A stretch of 64,000 nt of DNA from Exiguobacterium aurantiacum (lineage in GTDB: Bacteria; Bacillota; Bacilli; Exiguobacteriales; Exiguobacteriaceae), in the NCBI RefSeq assembly GCF_001766415.1, contig NZ_MKXO01000001.1:310001-374000 (forward strand), written 5' to 3'. The translations under genes were made by a program, and so were the position numbers. The notes beneath the pieces were generated by a model. The model made no database searches. It was not told the DNA's origin and saw only the letters and a program-made list of their open reading frames with translations. This document shows positions 25,519 through 34,962 of the stretch, one piece after another. Each line of letters begins with the position of its first letter. Position 1 is the first letter of the stretch.

Positions 25519-26937
25519 GTGGATGTCCGCGAATTGGTCATGCAAGCGAACGACCTGTTATGGACGTACGTTCTTATTTTCGTATTGATTGCCGGTGGGA
25601 TCTACTTCACGATCCGGATGGGATTCGTGCAGTTTAGAATGTTGCCGGAAATGTTCAAGTTATTGTTCATCAAAGGGCTCAAACATGAGAAAGGGCAAGT
25701 GTCTTCGTTCCAGGCGTTCGCCATCGGGACAGCGGCACGGGTCGGCACCGGAAATATCGCCGGTGTCTCGACCGCGATCGCGCTCGGGGGACCTGGGGCC
25801 GTGTTTTGGATGTGGCTCATCGCCTTGATCGGTTCGGCCTCGGCTTTTGTCGAGAGCACGCTTGCCCAAGTGTACAAAGTGCATGACGGCAAGGCGTGGC
25901 GCGGCGGACCGGCCTATTACATCGAGCGGGCGCTCGGTCAACGTTGGCTCGGGATCGTCTTTGCGATCCTCATCACGTTCGCGTTTGGCTTTGCCTTTAA
26001 CTCCGTGCAAGCGAACACGATCGCGCTTTCTGTCAATAACGTCTTCGCCATCGATACGGTCTGGGTTGGTGTTATCTTGGCCGTTGCGACGGGGATCGTC
26101 ATCTTCGGCGGGATCCAGTCGATCTCGACGCTGTCCGGGATCATCGTCCCGATCATGGCGGGTGGGTATATCTTGCTCGCGCTCTGGGTCGTGCTGACGA
26201 ATCTCGACGTCGTTCCGGCCGTGTTCTCGGCCATCTTCTCAGAAGGTGTGCTAGGCTTCCAAGAATTGTTCGGCGGGGCCGTCGGAGCGATGGTGCTTCA
26301 AGGTATACGGCGCGGCTTGTTCTCGAACGAGGCGGGGATGGGGTCGGCGCCGAACGCCGCCGCGACCGCTGAGGTCAGCCACCCGGTGAAGCAAGGGTTG
26401 ATCCAATCGCTCAGTGTCTTCGTCGATACGCTGTTCATCTGTACGGCGACCGCGATGATCGTCTTGATCTCCGGGGTTCCTGGTTCTGAAGACTTCCAAG
26501 GTATCGAGCTCGCGCAAGAGGCGCTGCTGACGGAGATCGGACCGGTCGCGACGACGCTCATGACGATCGCCATCCTGCTGTTCGCCTTCAGCTCGATTTT
26601 AGCGAACTATTACTATGGAGAGACGAACATCGAGTTCATCTCGGAACGGAAAGTGTATGTTGTCATCTATCGTATCGCCGTGCTAGGGATGATCATGTTC
26701 GGCTCGGTCCGCTCGGCCGGACTCGTCTGGTCGATTGCCGACATCTTCATGGGATTGATGGCGCTCGTCAACATGTACGCCATCTTCCGTCTCAGCAAAG
26801 TCGCCAAGCTGTTGCTCGACGATTACGTCGCCCAAAAACGGTCCGGACGGGATCCGGTGTTCTCCCGCGATGATGTCGATCTGCCGGGCAAGGAACATCT
26901 CGAGGCGTGGGAATCGAAACGAGAACACATCAGTTAA
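25519..26937 (+). CDS. Alanine/glycine:sodium symporter (AGCS family)
   Basis: A 472-residue transporter with about 10-11 membrane segments. Family signatures are GTAARVGTGNIAGVSTAIALGG (residues about 70-90), the proline/glycine-rich AWRGGPAYYIE, and LFSNEAGMGSAPNAAATAEV. It imports alanine or glycine with sodium. AAAAGGAGGGG precedes the GTG start at 25519. The tail after residue 430 is charged and cytoplasmic. Confidence 0.92.
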   Translation: MDVRELVMQANDLLWTYVLIFVLIAGGIYFTIRMGFVQFRMLPEMFKLLFIKGLKHEKGQVSSFQAFAIGTAARVGTGNIAGVSTAIALGGPGAVFWMWLIALIGSASAFVESTLAQVYKVHDGKAWRGGPAYYIERALGQRWLGIVFAILITFAFGFAFNSVQANTIALSVNNVFAIDTVWVGVILAVATGIVIFGGIQSISTLSGIIVPIMAGGYILLALWVVLTNLDVVPAVFSAIFSEGVLGFQELFGGAVGAMVLQGIRRGLFSNEAGMGSAPNAAATAEVSHPVKQGLIQSLSVFVDTLFICTATAMIVLISGVPGSEDFQGIELAQEALLTEIGPVATTLMTIAILLFAFSSILANYYYGETNIEFISERKVYVVIYRIAVLGMIMFGSVRSAGLVWSIADIFMGLMALVNMYAIFRLSKVAKLLLDDYVAQKRSGRDPVFSRDDVDLPGKEHLEAWESKREHIS

Positions 26938-26943
26938 GGACGA

Positions 26944-26980
26944 GGCAAGAATAGGCAACGACTGTCGTATTCTTGCCTTT
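26944..26980 (+). terminator. Terminator after the AGCS symporter
   Basis: GGCAAGAATA / TATTCTTGCC stem followed by TTTC. Confidence 0.7.
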
Positions 26981-27047
26981 CAAGCAACATTATTATTATT
27001 TCAAATACCGCATTTATATTAAATAAATTAAGAAAAGAGTAGACAGC

Positions 27048-27869
27048 ATGATACAGACGTTTAAAGTTTTATTCAAGCGCTTTTTTGCCGAACGTTTTTT
27101 CGATCAAGCCGCGATGTTGGCTTATTATTTCATCTTGTCGACGTTTCCGTTCTTATTGTTCGTCCTCGGCATTGTTGGATGGCTCCCGTTCACGAGCGGG
27201 GACGTCATCTCGGCGCTGTCTCTCGTCATGCCGGAAGCGAGCTACCGACTGCTAGAAGGGAACATCGAGGCGATATTTGATGACTCGAGGCTGCGTCTGG
27301 CGTCGCTCAGCATTTTGCCGGCGCTGTGGATTTCGTCAATGGCGGTCCAGTCGCTCGTCCGGTCATTGAATGATGCGTATCGCCTCATCCGGAACAAGTC
27401 GTTCTTAAGAGGGGCTCTCCAGGACATCGCCGTCACGCTGGCACTCATGTTCGTTCTGCCGTTCTCATTGGTCATCCCTGTGGCCGAGACCGCGTTGCGC
27501 GAACTGTCGACGCGGATCATCTTTGTCGACGACATCGTCGCGGGATATGCGCAAATATGGTTTTACTTCCGCTGGGTCGTCGGGACGCTCGTCATGTTTG
27601 GTGTCTTCCTGCTCGTCTACAAATGGCTGCCGAGTCATCGCGGGACGTTCCGTGACAGTTGGGCCGGGGCAACACTCGCTACTATCGGCATATTGACAGT
27701 TTCCAACGTCTTCAGCTACTATTCTCAATATGCCAACTACGAACAGTTTTACGGTCAGCTCGGTGCGTTTATTATTTTGTTGGTTTGGTTTTATTTGGCG
27801 GCTTCCGTCATCCTCCTTGGAGGGCTATTGAACGCGACGCTCATTGAACGAAAAGAAATTTCCGATTGA
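27048..27869 (+). CDS. YihY/BrkB family membrane protein
   Basis: A 273-residue protein with six predicted membrane segments. Family features are DQAAMLAYYFILSTFPFLLF near the N-terminus, NDAYRL, and the C-terminal YYSQYANYEQFYGQLGAFI followed by a last helix. The family was once called ribonuclease BN; that activity belongs to another protein, and the true function is unknown, possibly transport. Confidence 0.88.
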   Translation: MIQTFKVLFKRFFAERFFDQAAMLAYYFILSTFPFLLFVLGIVGWLPFTSGDVISALSLVMPEASYRLLEGNIEAIFDDSRLRLASLSILPALWISSMAVQSLVRSLNDAYRLIRNKSFLRGALQDIAVTLALMFVLPFSLVIPVAETALRELSTRIIFVDDIVAGYAQIWFYFRWVVGTLVMFGVFLLVYKWLPSHRGTFRDSWAGATLATIGILTVSNVFSYYSQYANYEQFYGQLGAFIILLVWFYLAASVILLGGLLNATLIERKEISD

Positions 27870-27882
27870 CCTGCAAATGCTT

Positions 27883-27907
27883 GTTATCATTCAATGATTG
27901 AGGGAAT
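27883..27907 (+). promoter_or_regulatory. Possible SigB-type promoter
   Basis: GTTATC (27883-27888), a 13-base spacer and GGGAAT (27902-27907), about 40 bases before the next start. Confidence 0.35.
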
Positions 27908-27947
27908 GATACCGTTAAGACACATCTTTTAATCGGAGGTGGGAAAC

Positions 27948-28502
27948 ATGGATATGCAACGGCTCGTACACAATCGTCGTTTCATCGATCAAACATTGTT
28001 TTACCTCGCCTTACAATTATGGAAGTGGGTCATGTTATTACCGGTACTCTTTTATTTGGATATCTCAATGAGCACCGCTCCATTTTCGCAATACTTGATG
28101 GTCAGCCTCCTGCTGTACGTCACGTTTCGTGTCATCCAATACGTGGTCGCCAGCCGGGCTTCCTTGATGGAGCTGTTAGAATTCGGCTATGCGGTCTTGT
28201 CGCTCGTGCTCGTCCTGTTTTTACTGATCGAGCTCTCCGCTTCTCCTGGTGCCATCGCTTTGATCGTCGGAGTGTTCTTGGTCCACCCGTCGTTGGCACT
28301 GCACCACTATCGTGACTTCACGGAACGGAAGTGGTTGAACAAGCAGTTCCAGCTGTTCAGCCCGATGTTACGGGAAGGAGAGGTCCCTGTTCACGTGCTC
28401 GTCTTGACCGAAGATGAGATCGTGATCACGGCCGAGAGCGGCAAGGAGTTCACGTATCGACATATTTACTGGGGTGGCTTCTATTTCGAAAACGTCTCAT
28501 GA
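27948..28502 (+). CDS. Hypothetical membrane protein, unknown
   Basis: A 184-residue protein with four hydrophobic segments between residues 15 and 120 (including FYLALQLWKWVMLLPVLFYL and a long leucine/valine-rich stretch). A cytosolic C-terminal part follows, with VLVLTEDEIVITAESG resembling a PH-like beta segment. GGAGGTGGG precedes the ATG at 27948. The next gene begins 14 bases later, so they form an operon. No family recognised. Confidence 0.6.
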   Translation: MDMQRLVHNRRFIDQTLFYLALQLWKWVMLLPVLFYLDISMSTAPFSQYLMVSLLLYVTFRVIQYVVASRASLMELLEFGYAVLSLVLVLFLLIELSASPGAIALIVGVFLVHPSLALHHYRDFTERKWLNKQFQLFSPMLREGEVPVHVLVLTEDEIVITAESGKEFTYRHIYWGGFYFENVS

Positions 28503-28516
28503 AGGTGGTAAGGTGA

Positions 28517-28813
28517 TTGAATAATATAATTGTTATCGTGTTTTGGGTTGTCACGTTCGTCGCTTTTTTTAAAGGGGCTTACGACATGTGGCGGGAGTAT
28601 CGTGCCACGAAACAGAAATCGGTGCTCTACTTCCTGCTCGTCTTGATCCTCACTTGGTTTTGGTTCAATCCCTACGAATTGACCGCGCTTCATCCGTTCG
28701 TCTTAATGGCGTATTATTGGAACCGAAATCGATGGATGAGAAATGCCATGCTCGCACTCGTGCTCGCCACGTTCTTCCTCCAACTTTGGGTGATGGCGGG
28801 GACGATGTACTAA
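28517..28813 (+). CDS. Hypothetical small membrane protein
   Basis: A 98-residue protein with three hydrophobic segments (residues about 2-18, 36-55, 75-93) and a basic loop, MWREYRATKQKS. The TTG start at 28517 lies behind AAGGTG. It follows the preceding membrane protein closely and is ended by a strong terminator. No family recognised. Confidence 0.55.
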   Translation: MNNIIVIVFWVVTFVAFFKGAYDMWREYRATKQKSVLYFLLVLILTWFWFNPYELTALHPFVLMAYYWNRNRWMRNAMLALVLATFFLQLWVMAGTMY

Positions 28814-28831
28814 AGAAGTACAACCGACAAA

Positions 28832-28866
28832 AAACGCTCGACCCGTGAATGGGGTCGAGCGTTTTG
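28832..28866. terminator. Bidirectional terminator between the membrane protein operon and putP
   Basis: AAACGCTCGACCC / GGGTCGAGCGTTT stem with T/A runs on both sides. Confidence 0.88.
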
Positions 28867-28872
28867 TATGAC

Positions 28873-30354
28873 TTAATCTTTTCTAGCGGCAGCAAGTTCT
28901 GTTTCCATTTCACTGAACTCACGGCTGATCCGTTTTTGTTCGCGTTGGCTCGTGAACGTGCTGACGAGAACGATGGCAAGCATACTCAAGAAGAAGCCTG
29001 GCACCATCTCATAGATGACGCTCGAGAGTCCCGTGATGATCCAAAGGATGACCGTGATGGCACCGACGAGAATACCGGCGAGTGCACCTTGGCGCGTCAT
29101 CTTCGTCCAATAGAGCGACAAGAGGATCGTTGGACCGAAGGCCGAGCCGAATCCGGCCCAAGCATAGCCGACGAGCGTCAAGATCGTGTTCGATGGGTTG
29201 AGCGAAATGAGTGTCGCCACGACACCGACCGTCAATACGCCGATTCGACCGGCGAGTACCATCGTTTTATCGCTTGCATCTTTGTTGAAGAACTTACGAT
29301 AGAAGTCTTCAGTCAACGCCGACGACGTGACGAGCAATTGCGACGATACAGTCGACATGACGGCTGCGAGGATCGCTGCGAGCAAGAATCCGGTGATGAA
29401 CGGGTGGAACAAGACGTCAGAGAAACGGATGAACACCGTCTCCGGGTCTGCTAGCGGATTGCCTTGACCACGGAAGTAGGCGATACCGACGAGGCCGGTC
29501 ATGACCGCACCGATGATCGAGACGGTCATCCAGCCCATACCGATCCGGCGTGCCGCCTTCAATGATTTCACATCTCTGATCGCCATAAAGCGAACGATGA
29601 TGTGCGGTTGGCCAAAGTAACCGAGTCCCCAAGCGAGGAGACCGATGATCCCTAGCGTTGTCGTCCCTTTAAACAAGTCGAAAAGATCGGTGTTGATCGC
29701 TGTCGCCGTGTTGACGGCGTTCGTCATCCCACCGACGTCTGTCAAAGCGACGACCGGTACGAGTACGAGTGCGATGAACATGATAATTCCTTGTGCAAAG
29801 TCTGTCCAACTAACAGCAGTGAACCCACCGAAGAGCGTGTAAAGAATGACGACGCTGATCGTGGCGATGACACCGGTCTGATAGTTAATCCCGAACGAGC
29901 TTTCGAACAACTTCCCGCCAGACACAAGTCCAGCTGACGTATAGAACGTGAAGAAGATGATGATAACGGAAGCTGATAGGATCCGTAGCCAGTTCGAGTG
30001 ATCTCGGAACCGATTCTCTAAAAAGTCAGGAATCGTGATCGAGTCATTTGCCATCTCCGTGAAGACACGTAGACGGGGAGCGACTAACAAGTAGTTCAAG
30101 TAAGCTCCGATGACCAATCCAACGGCTAACCAAATCGCTGATAATCCTGTGGCATACATTGCCCCCGGAAGACCCATTAACATCCAACCACTCATATCCG
30201 AAGCTCCGGCTGACATGGCGGTAACACCCGGCCCCATTTTGCGGCCGCCTAACATATAATCTGATGAGTCGGTCGTTCGCTTATAAGCGACGTAACCGAT
30301 AGTTAGCATCATCACGAGGTAAAGCGCGATGGATACCCATTCTTGCCATAACAT
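28873..30354 (-). CDS. putP: Sodium/proline symporter PutP
   Basis: A 493-residue sodium:solute symporter (SSS family) with about 13 membrane segments. SDYMLGGRKMGPGVTAMSAG at the start of TM2, DMSGWMLMGLPG, AIRDVKSLKAARRIGM and MSTVSSQLLVTSSALTEDFY are PutP signatures, including the serines that line the sodium and proline sites. It imports proline for nutrition or osmoprotection. CAGGAGG precedes the ATG at 30354. No proline catabolic genes are adjacent. The roughly 350-base upstream region (30355-30705) is AT-rich; apart from the terminator at 30658-30690 I see no clear element in it. Confidence 0.93.
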   Translation of the reverse strand: MLWQEWVSIALYLVMMLTIGYVAYKRTTDSSDYMLGGRKMGPGVTAMSAGASDMSGWMLMGLPGAMYATGLSAIWLAVGLVIGAYLNYLLVAPRLRVFTEMANDSITIPDFLENRFRDHSNWLRILSASVIIIFFTFYTSAGLVSGGKLFESSFGINYQTGVIATISVVILYTLFGGFTAVSWTDFAQGIIMFIALVLVPVVALTDVGGMTNAVNTATAINTDLFDLFKGTTTLGIIGLLAWGLGYFGQPHIIVRFMAIRDVKSLKAARRIGMGWMTVSIIGAVMTGLVGIAYFRGQGNPLADPETVFIRFSDVLFHPFITGFLLAAILAAVMSTVSSQLLVTSSALTEDFYRKFFNKDASDKTMVLAGRIGVLTVGVVATLISLNPSNTILTLVGYAWAGFGSAFGPTILLSLYWTKMTRQGALAGILVGAITVILWIITGLSSVIYEMVPGFFLSMLAIVLVSTFTSQREQKRISREFSEMETELAAARKD

Positions 30355-30657
30355 TTGATTACCTCCTGTACGCTTTCAATGTTGTTCAACAGTTTTGGTT
30401 TGGAATGTGGGAAGTCTCCCATAAAGATGACGAACCCAACTGATATTCCGAACTTGTCACTAACCTTAACGGACCTTCAGAGTGATTGCAAACTGTCATC
30501 TTTTCATAAAAACGGCTCTAAAGCCTATTATACCAACGGATAAGCAAGCTATTTTTCATTCGAAAAGTTTAAATATTCTTACAATTAGAAATATTGAGGC
30601 AATGCCTCTGTAATCTCCCTGTAACATAAGCGGCTGTTTTGAAGACGAACACGCCAC

Positions 30658-30690
30658 GAAAAAAGACCTGAACCGATCGGTTCAGGTCTT
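30658..30690 (-). terminator. Terminator of the D,D-carboxypeptidase gene
   Basis: A perfect 24-base palindrome, GACCTGAACCGA / TCGGTTCAGGTC, with a run of six T residues after it on the minus strand. Confidence 0.88.
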
Positions 30691-30705
30691 CGTCATATGT
30701 AACGT

Positions 30706-31722
30706 TCATTCAGCCTGACGTCCAAATGCGAGTTGTTCGACGAGCCGCATCGTCGGGAACGTCTGTCCGGAACGCGCCTGCATCGTCACGAGCGCGTACT
30801 GCTTGCCTTGATGCTCCATCAAGAACACCATCGTGTAGCCCGATTCGTCGGTATAGCCGGTCTTCGTCGCTCTGACGAGGTCCGAGTAGTGGATGCTGCG
30901 GCTGTTGATCGCCGACCCGAGGTGATACCACCACCGTCGCTTCATCAATCCATCTTTGTCTTCGAACTTCGCCTCGTACTCATACGTTCCGGCGATTTCG
31001 ACGAGTTCGGGATACGTCCCGAACGCGTAAGTGATTTTAGCCATGTCGCGTGCCGTCGTATAGTGGTCCGGGTCCGAATAGCCGTGGGCATTTTTGAAGT
31101 TTGTTCCAGTCAAGCCTAGGACGCGAGCCCGTTCATTCATCAGTTCAACGAATTCCGCCGTCGAGCCGCTCACATACTCAGCCAAGCTATTAGCGGCATC
31201 GTTGCCCGATTCGAGCAGTGTCGCGTAGAGCGCTTGCCGGACGGTCAGGCGGTCGCCGACGGCGAGATGGACGATGTGACTGTCCCAGGGGATATCGAGC
31301 GTCGTCGCGTGCACTTCGACGACGGGGCGGTCCAGTTCACCGGAGACCGCCGCTTTCTCATAGGCGAGCAATGCCGTCATCAGCTTGGTCGTACTGGCCG
31401 GGTATACACGCTCCTCCCCGTGTTTGTCCAACAAGACGACACCGTCCGTCAAATCAACGAACGTCATCGCCCCGACAAGAACCTGTTCCGGGTCGGCGGT
31501 CAAAATGGAATCTTCTACCCATTCTTGGATCGGGATATCCGGGAAAGACGGTCCTTGTTTGACCGGTTCGGCCACCGGCGCCTTCGGATCAGGTTTCACC
31601 GGTGTTTCTTGCTTGAAGCCGATGAGTGCCGGAATGATCGCGATCATTCCGACGAGCATCAAGCCGACGGTCAAGCGTCTCATTATATAGGTGTGTCTAC
31701 GATGTCTACGGGTACGTTTCAC
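30706..31722 (-). CDS. D-alanyl-D-alanine carboxypeptidase (penicillin-binding protein, DacF/PBP5 type)
   Basis: A 338-residue serine peptidase that trims the terminal D-Ala of peptidoglycan stem peptides outside the membrane. A basic N-terminus is followed by a signal anchor (LTVGLMLVGMIAIIPALIGF). The active-site motifs are S110-TT-K113, S172-G-N174 and KTG in ATKTGYTDESG. The usual C-terminal PBP5 beta domain is absent, since the protein ends soon after the KTG domain. The start is the GTG at 31722, with GAAGGAG upstream. Confidence 0.92.
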   Translation of the reverse strand: MKRTRRHRRHTYIMRRLTVGLMLVGMIAIIPALIGFKQETPVKPDPKAPVAEPVKQGPSFPDIPIQEWVEDSILTADPEQVLVGAMTFVDLTDGVVLLDKHGEERVYPASTTKLMTALLAYEKAAVSGELDRPVVEVHATTLDIPWDSHIVHLAVGDRLTVRQALYATLLESGNDAANSLAEYVSGSTAEFVELMNERARVLGLTGTNFKNAHGYSDPDHYTTARDMAKITYAFGTYPELVEIAGTYEYEAKFEDKDGLMKRRWWYHLGSAINSRSIHYSDLVRATKTGYTDESGYTMVFLMEHQGKQYALVTMQARSGQTFPTMRLVEQLAFGRQAE

Positions 31723-31885
31723 TTTGCAATCGCTCCTTCATAGTTTACTTTTCTACCATAATGGATGTCGGGCAATGAAATCGTCTTCAAAATCGAGAAA
31801 CAGGTCAATATTTATCGAGTGATGAAACAGAAGGGAATGGGTATACACATAAGCAGACACATTCATTCCTAAAGGAGGTATCATC

Positions 31886-33418
31886 ATGCATCGCTATCCA
31901 TTCACGAATTCATTGTGGCGACAACACGATCGCACCCTACAGTATCCACGACTCGAGAGTTCCGTTTCTTGTGACATCGTCGTCATCGGGGCGGGAATCG
32001 CCGGACTCGTCACCGCCTATGAGCTTCAAAACCGGGGCAAGCAGGTCGTCCTGCTCGAAGCGATGGAAGTCGGCCGCGGCACGACCGGGCACACGACGGC
32101 CAAATGTTCCGTCCAGCATGGCGCCATCTATTCGAAATTGATGCAGACGTTCAATGAAGAGACGGCACGTATTTACTATGAGTTCAACGATGAGGCGCTC
32201 GACTATTTGAGACGTCAAGTCGAAACCGGATTTGACATCGATTACGAAGTGAAAGATTCATATCTTTATACGATCGACAGCTCGAGTCAGCTCGGCTCCG
32301 AGATCGAGGCGTATCAAAAAATCGGGTTGAATGGTGGGGATGCGACGAACGAGGTCAACGCAGTCTTTCCATTTCCGGTACAACAAGCAGCCGTCATCCG
32401 CGACCAAGCCCAGATTCATCCGGTGAAATATTTGAATGAACTGGCGCGTCGCTTTGTCGAAGCGGGCGGGAAGCTTTATGAGAAAACACGGGCGACGGAG
32501 ATCAGCCAAAGTCCGCGTCCGATCGTCACGACATCGACCGGGCGCCGTGTCCAAGCCGATCAAGTCGTGGTCGCGACGCATTATCCGTTCAACGACATCC
32601 GTGGACTATACTTCTCGAAATTTGAGGTCGAACGGTCCTACATCGTCGCTTGCGAGACGAACGGTCCCGTGCCGGACGGCATGTATTTGAGCGTCGATTC
32701 GCCGAGTCGCTCGTTCCGGACGTTCGATGACGGCGATCGCTCGTACGTCCTCGTCGGAGGGGAGGGGCATCTGAGCGGTCACGTGACGGAGACGCGGACA
32801 CGCTACGACCGGTTGGAGCAGTTCGCGAATGAGGCGTTCCGCGCTAAAAAATCAAGTTTCCGTTGGTCGTCCCAAGACTTGATCACGTTGGACCATCTTC
32901 CTTACGTCGGTCAAATGTTCAGTCGTGAACCGGACATCTTCGTCGCTACCGGATTCGCCAAATGGGGGATGACGAACGGGATCGCATCCGGACTGTTGCT
33001 CGCCGACCTACTGACCGGTCACGAGAACCGGTTTACCGAACTGTTGGATCCGCTCCGTTCGAAGTTCAAACCGGCGGATGTCGGTCAGTTCTTGAAGACG
33101 AATATGGACACGGCTGCCCAATTCGTCAAAGGAACGCTCGAGAAGCCGGGCTCGCTCGACGACCTCCAACTCGACGAAGGTGGGGTCGTTCACGTCGATG
33201 GCAAGAAAGTCGGCGCTTATCGGGATCTCGATAACAACTGTCATCTCGTATCGACCCGTTGCACGCACATGGGTTGCGGCGTCAATTGGAACAACGCGGA
33301 GCGGTCTTGGGACTGTCCATGTCATGGATCGCGCTTTGACACGCAAGGAAACGTCCTTGAAGGTCCGGCGACGAAGCCGCTCCACTATGAGCGAAAAGTG
33401 GATGTGTCGAAAGAATAG
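31886..33418 (+). CDS. yhfW: FAD-dependent oxidoreductase fused to a Rieske [2Fe-2S] domain (YhfW-like)
   Basis: A 510-residue protein. Residues about 28-390 form a DadA-type FAD domain starting with DIVVIGAGIAGLVTAYEL and ending with FVATGFAKWGMTNGIASG. The C-terminal roughly 80 residues are a Rieske domain with CTHMGC and CPCHGSRF as cluster ligands. The same architecture occurs in B. subtilis YhfW, whose substrate is unknown. AAAGGAGG precedes the ATG. No partner oxygenase is adjacent. Confidence 0.9.
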   Translation: MHRYPFTNSLWRQHDRTLQYPRLESSVSCDIVVIGAGIAGLVTAYELQNRGKQVVLLEAMEVGRGTTGHTTAKCSVQHGAIYSKLMQTFNEETARIYYEFNDEALDYLRRQVETGFDIDYEVKDSYLYTIDSSSQLGSEIEAYQKIGLNGGDATNEVNAVFPFPVQQAAVIRDQAQIHPVKYLNELARRFVEAGGKLYEKTRATEISQSPRPIVTTSTGRRVQADQVVVATHYPFNDIRGLYFSKFEVERSYIVACETNGPVPDGMYLSVDSPSRSFRTFDDGDRSYVLVGGEGHLSGHVTETRTRYDRLEQFANEAFRAKKSSFRWSSQDLITLDHLPYVGQMFSREPDIFVATGFAKWGMTNGIASGLLLADLLTGHENRFTELLDPLRSKFKPADVGQFLKTNMDTAAQFVKGTLEKPGSLDDLQLDEGGVVHVDGKKVGAYRDLDNNCHLVSTRCTHMGCGVNWNNAERSWDCPCHGSRFDTQGNVLEGPATKPLHYERKVDVSKE

Positions 33419-33484
33419 GCATTTTTCGTCACATCGATTAAAGTAGAGAGGTAAGGAAACAACTGTCATAGGGGTGGGAATCAG

Positions 33485-34951
33485 ATGGAAATTACAAAGC
33501 AATGGCGTGAACATTTCAAACAGTTACGTGCGTTCGATGAGGCGATCTCGCTACTATATTGGGACATGCGGACACAGATGCCGGAACAGTCGGCCCCGCT
33601 TCGTGCCGAGACGATCGGTTACTTGTCGACAGAGGCGTTCAAACGTCAGACGAGCGATTCGTTCGCGGAACTACTCGCCGAGATGACGGCGACCGAAGAG
33701 TTGACACCGACCGAGGTCCGCTCGGTCGACGTGGCGAAGACGCAATATGAACGGAACGCCAAGATCCCTCCGGCGGAGTATCAGGCCTACGTGACACTTG
33801 TCTCTGAAGCCGAGACGGCATGGGAAAAGGCGAAAGACAAGAACGATTGGGGCACATTCGCCCCGTATTTAGAAAAAATCGTCGCGTTCCAGCGTAAGTT
33901 CGCGGATTATTTCGGATATGAGACGCACCCGTACGATGCGTTGCTCTATGATTACGAACCGGGTATGACCGTCGAACAACTCGACGAATTGTTCCAGACG
34001 CTACGGGACGAGCTCGTCCCGTTGATCCGTCAGTTGAAGTCGAGCAAGCATGAACTCGACTGGTCGATGGAGGCGGCGGTGCAAGAACAGATCTGTCACG
34101 ATTGGATGCGGGTCGTCGATTATGACTTGTCCCGCGGTCGTCTCGACGCGACCGTGCATCCGTTCGAGATCACGATCAACCGCCGCGACGTGCGGATCAC
34201 GACGAAGTATGATGAGTCGGACTTCCGCAACGCCCTGTTCGGGACGATGCACGAGGCGGGCCATGCGACGTACGAGCAACAGATCGACGAGGCGCTCGAC
34301 GAGGTCGGACTTGGGGGAGGCGCATCGATGGGTATCCACGAGTCACAGTCGCTCTTCTTTGAAAACTTCGTCGGGCGCAGCGAAGCATTTTTACGCAGCG
34401 TCTATCCACGGCTACAAGAACGGCATCCGGCGTTTCAAGATATCGACTTCGATACGTTCTACGCAGGCGTGAACGAGGCGAAACCATCGCTCATCCGGAT
34501 CGAGGCGGATGAACTGACGTATAGCCTCCATATCATCATCCGCTACGAGCTTGAGAAGGCACTCATCCAAGGTGATTTGACCGTCGCCGAGCTGCCGAAC
34601 GCTTGGAACGAGAAATATCGAGAGTACTTAGGCGTCGAGGTGCCGAATGATGCGAAAGGCGTATTGCAAGACGTCCATTGGGCCGGCGGTTCATTCGGCT
34701 ACTTCCCAAGCTATGCGCTCGGATTGATCTATGCGGCGCAGTTGACCGAGACGCTCAAATCGGAACGGTCCGACTTTGAGACGTTAGTGCATGAAGGCGA
34801 GTTCGGTCCGATCAAACAGTGGCTCGAGACGAACGTCCATCGCCACGGCAAGTCGCTCACCCCGAACGAGCTGATCAAGCAAGTGACCGGAGGCGATATC
34901 TCGGTCCGTCCGCTCGTCCGCTATTTGACGAAAAAATACGTCACCGAGTAA
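33485..34951 (+). CDS. M32 family carboxypeptidase (thermostable carboxypeptidase Taq type)
   Basis: A 488-residue zinc metallocarboxypeptidase. The HEXXH zinc motif is MHEAGHATYEQQ at about residue 254-265, followed by GIHESQSLFFENFVGRS with the third ligand Glu, and IRIEADELTYSLHIIIRYE further on. It removes C-terminal residues from cytosolic peptides. GGGGTGGG precedes the ATG. The GDPD gene starts 11 bases after the stop, so the two are co-transcribed. Confidence 0.92.
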   Translation: MEITKQWREHFKQLRAFDEAISLLYWDMRTQMPEQSAPLRAETIGYLSTEAFKRQTSDSFAELLAEMTATEELTPTEVRSVDVAKTQYERNAKIPPAEYQAYVTLVSEAETAWEKAKDKNDWGTFAPYLEKIVAFQRKFADYFGYETHPYDALLYDYEPGMTVEQLDELFQTLRDELVPLIRQLKSSKHELDWSMEAAVQEQICHDWMRVVDYDLSRGRLDATVHPFEITINRRDVRITTKYDESDFRNALFGTMHEAGHATYEQQIDEALDEVGLGGGASMGIHESQSLFFENFVGRSEAFLRSVYPRLQERHPAFQDIDFDTFYAGVNEAKPSLIRIEADELTYSLHIIIRYELEKALIQGDLTVAELPNAWNEKYREYLGVEVPNDAKGVLQDVHWAGGSFGYFPSYALGLIYAAQLTETLKSERSDFETLVHEGEFGPIKQWLETNVHRHGKSLTPNELIKQVTGGDISVRPLVRYLTKKYVTE

Positions 34952-34962
34952 GGAGTCTTCCG

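Noticed and set aside
28849-29454. A 201-codon plus-strand frame opposite the end of putP
   Set aside because: Antisense shadow of a clear membrane transporter, with Arg/Asp/Glu-rich sequence typical of reverse-strand frames.
30355-30705. Gap upstream of putP searched for riboswitch or promoter
   Set aside because: ATTATA at 30527-30532 gives a minus-strand TATAAT but no fitting -35 is visible; besides the terminator at its end nothing can be supported.
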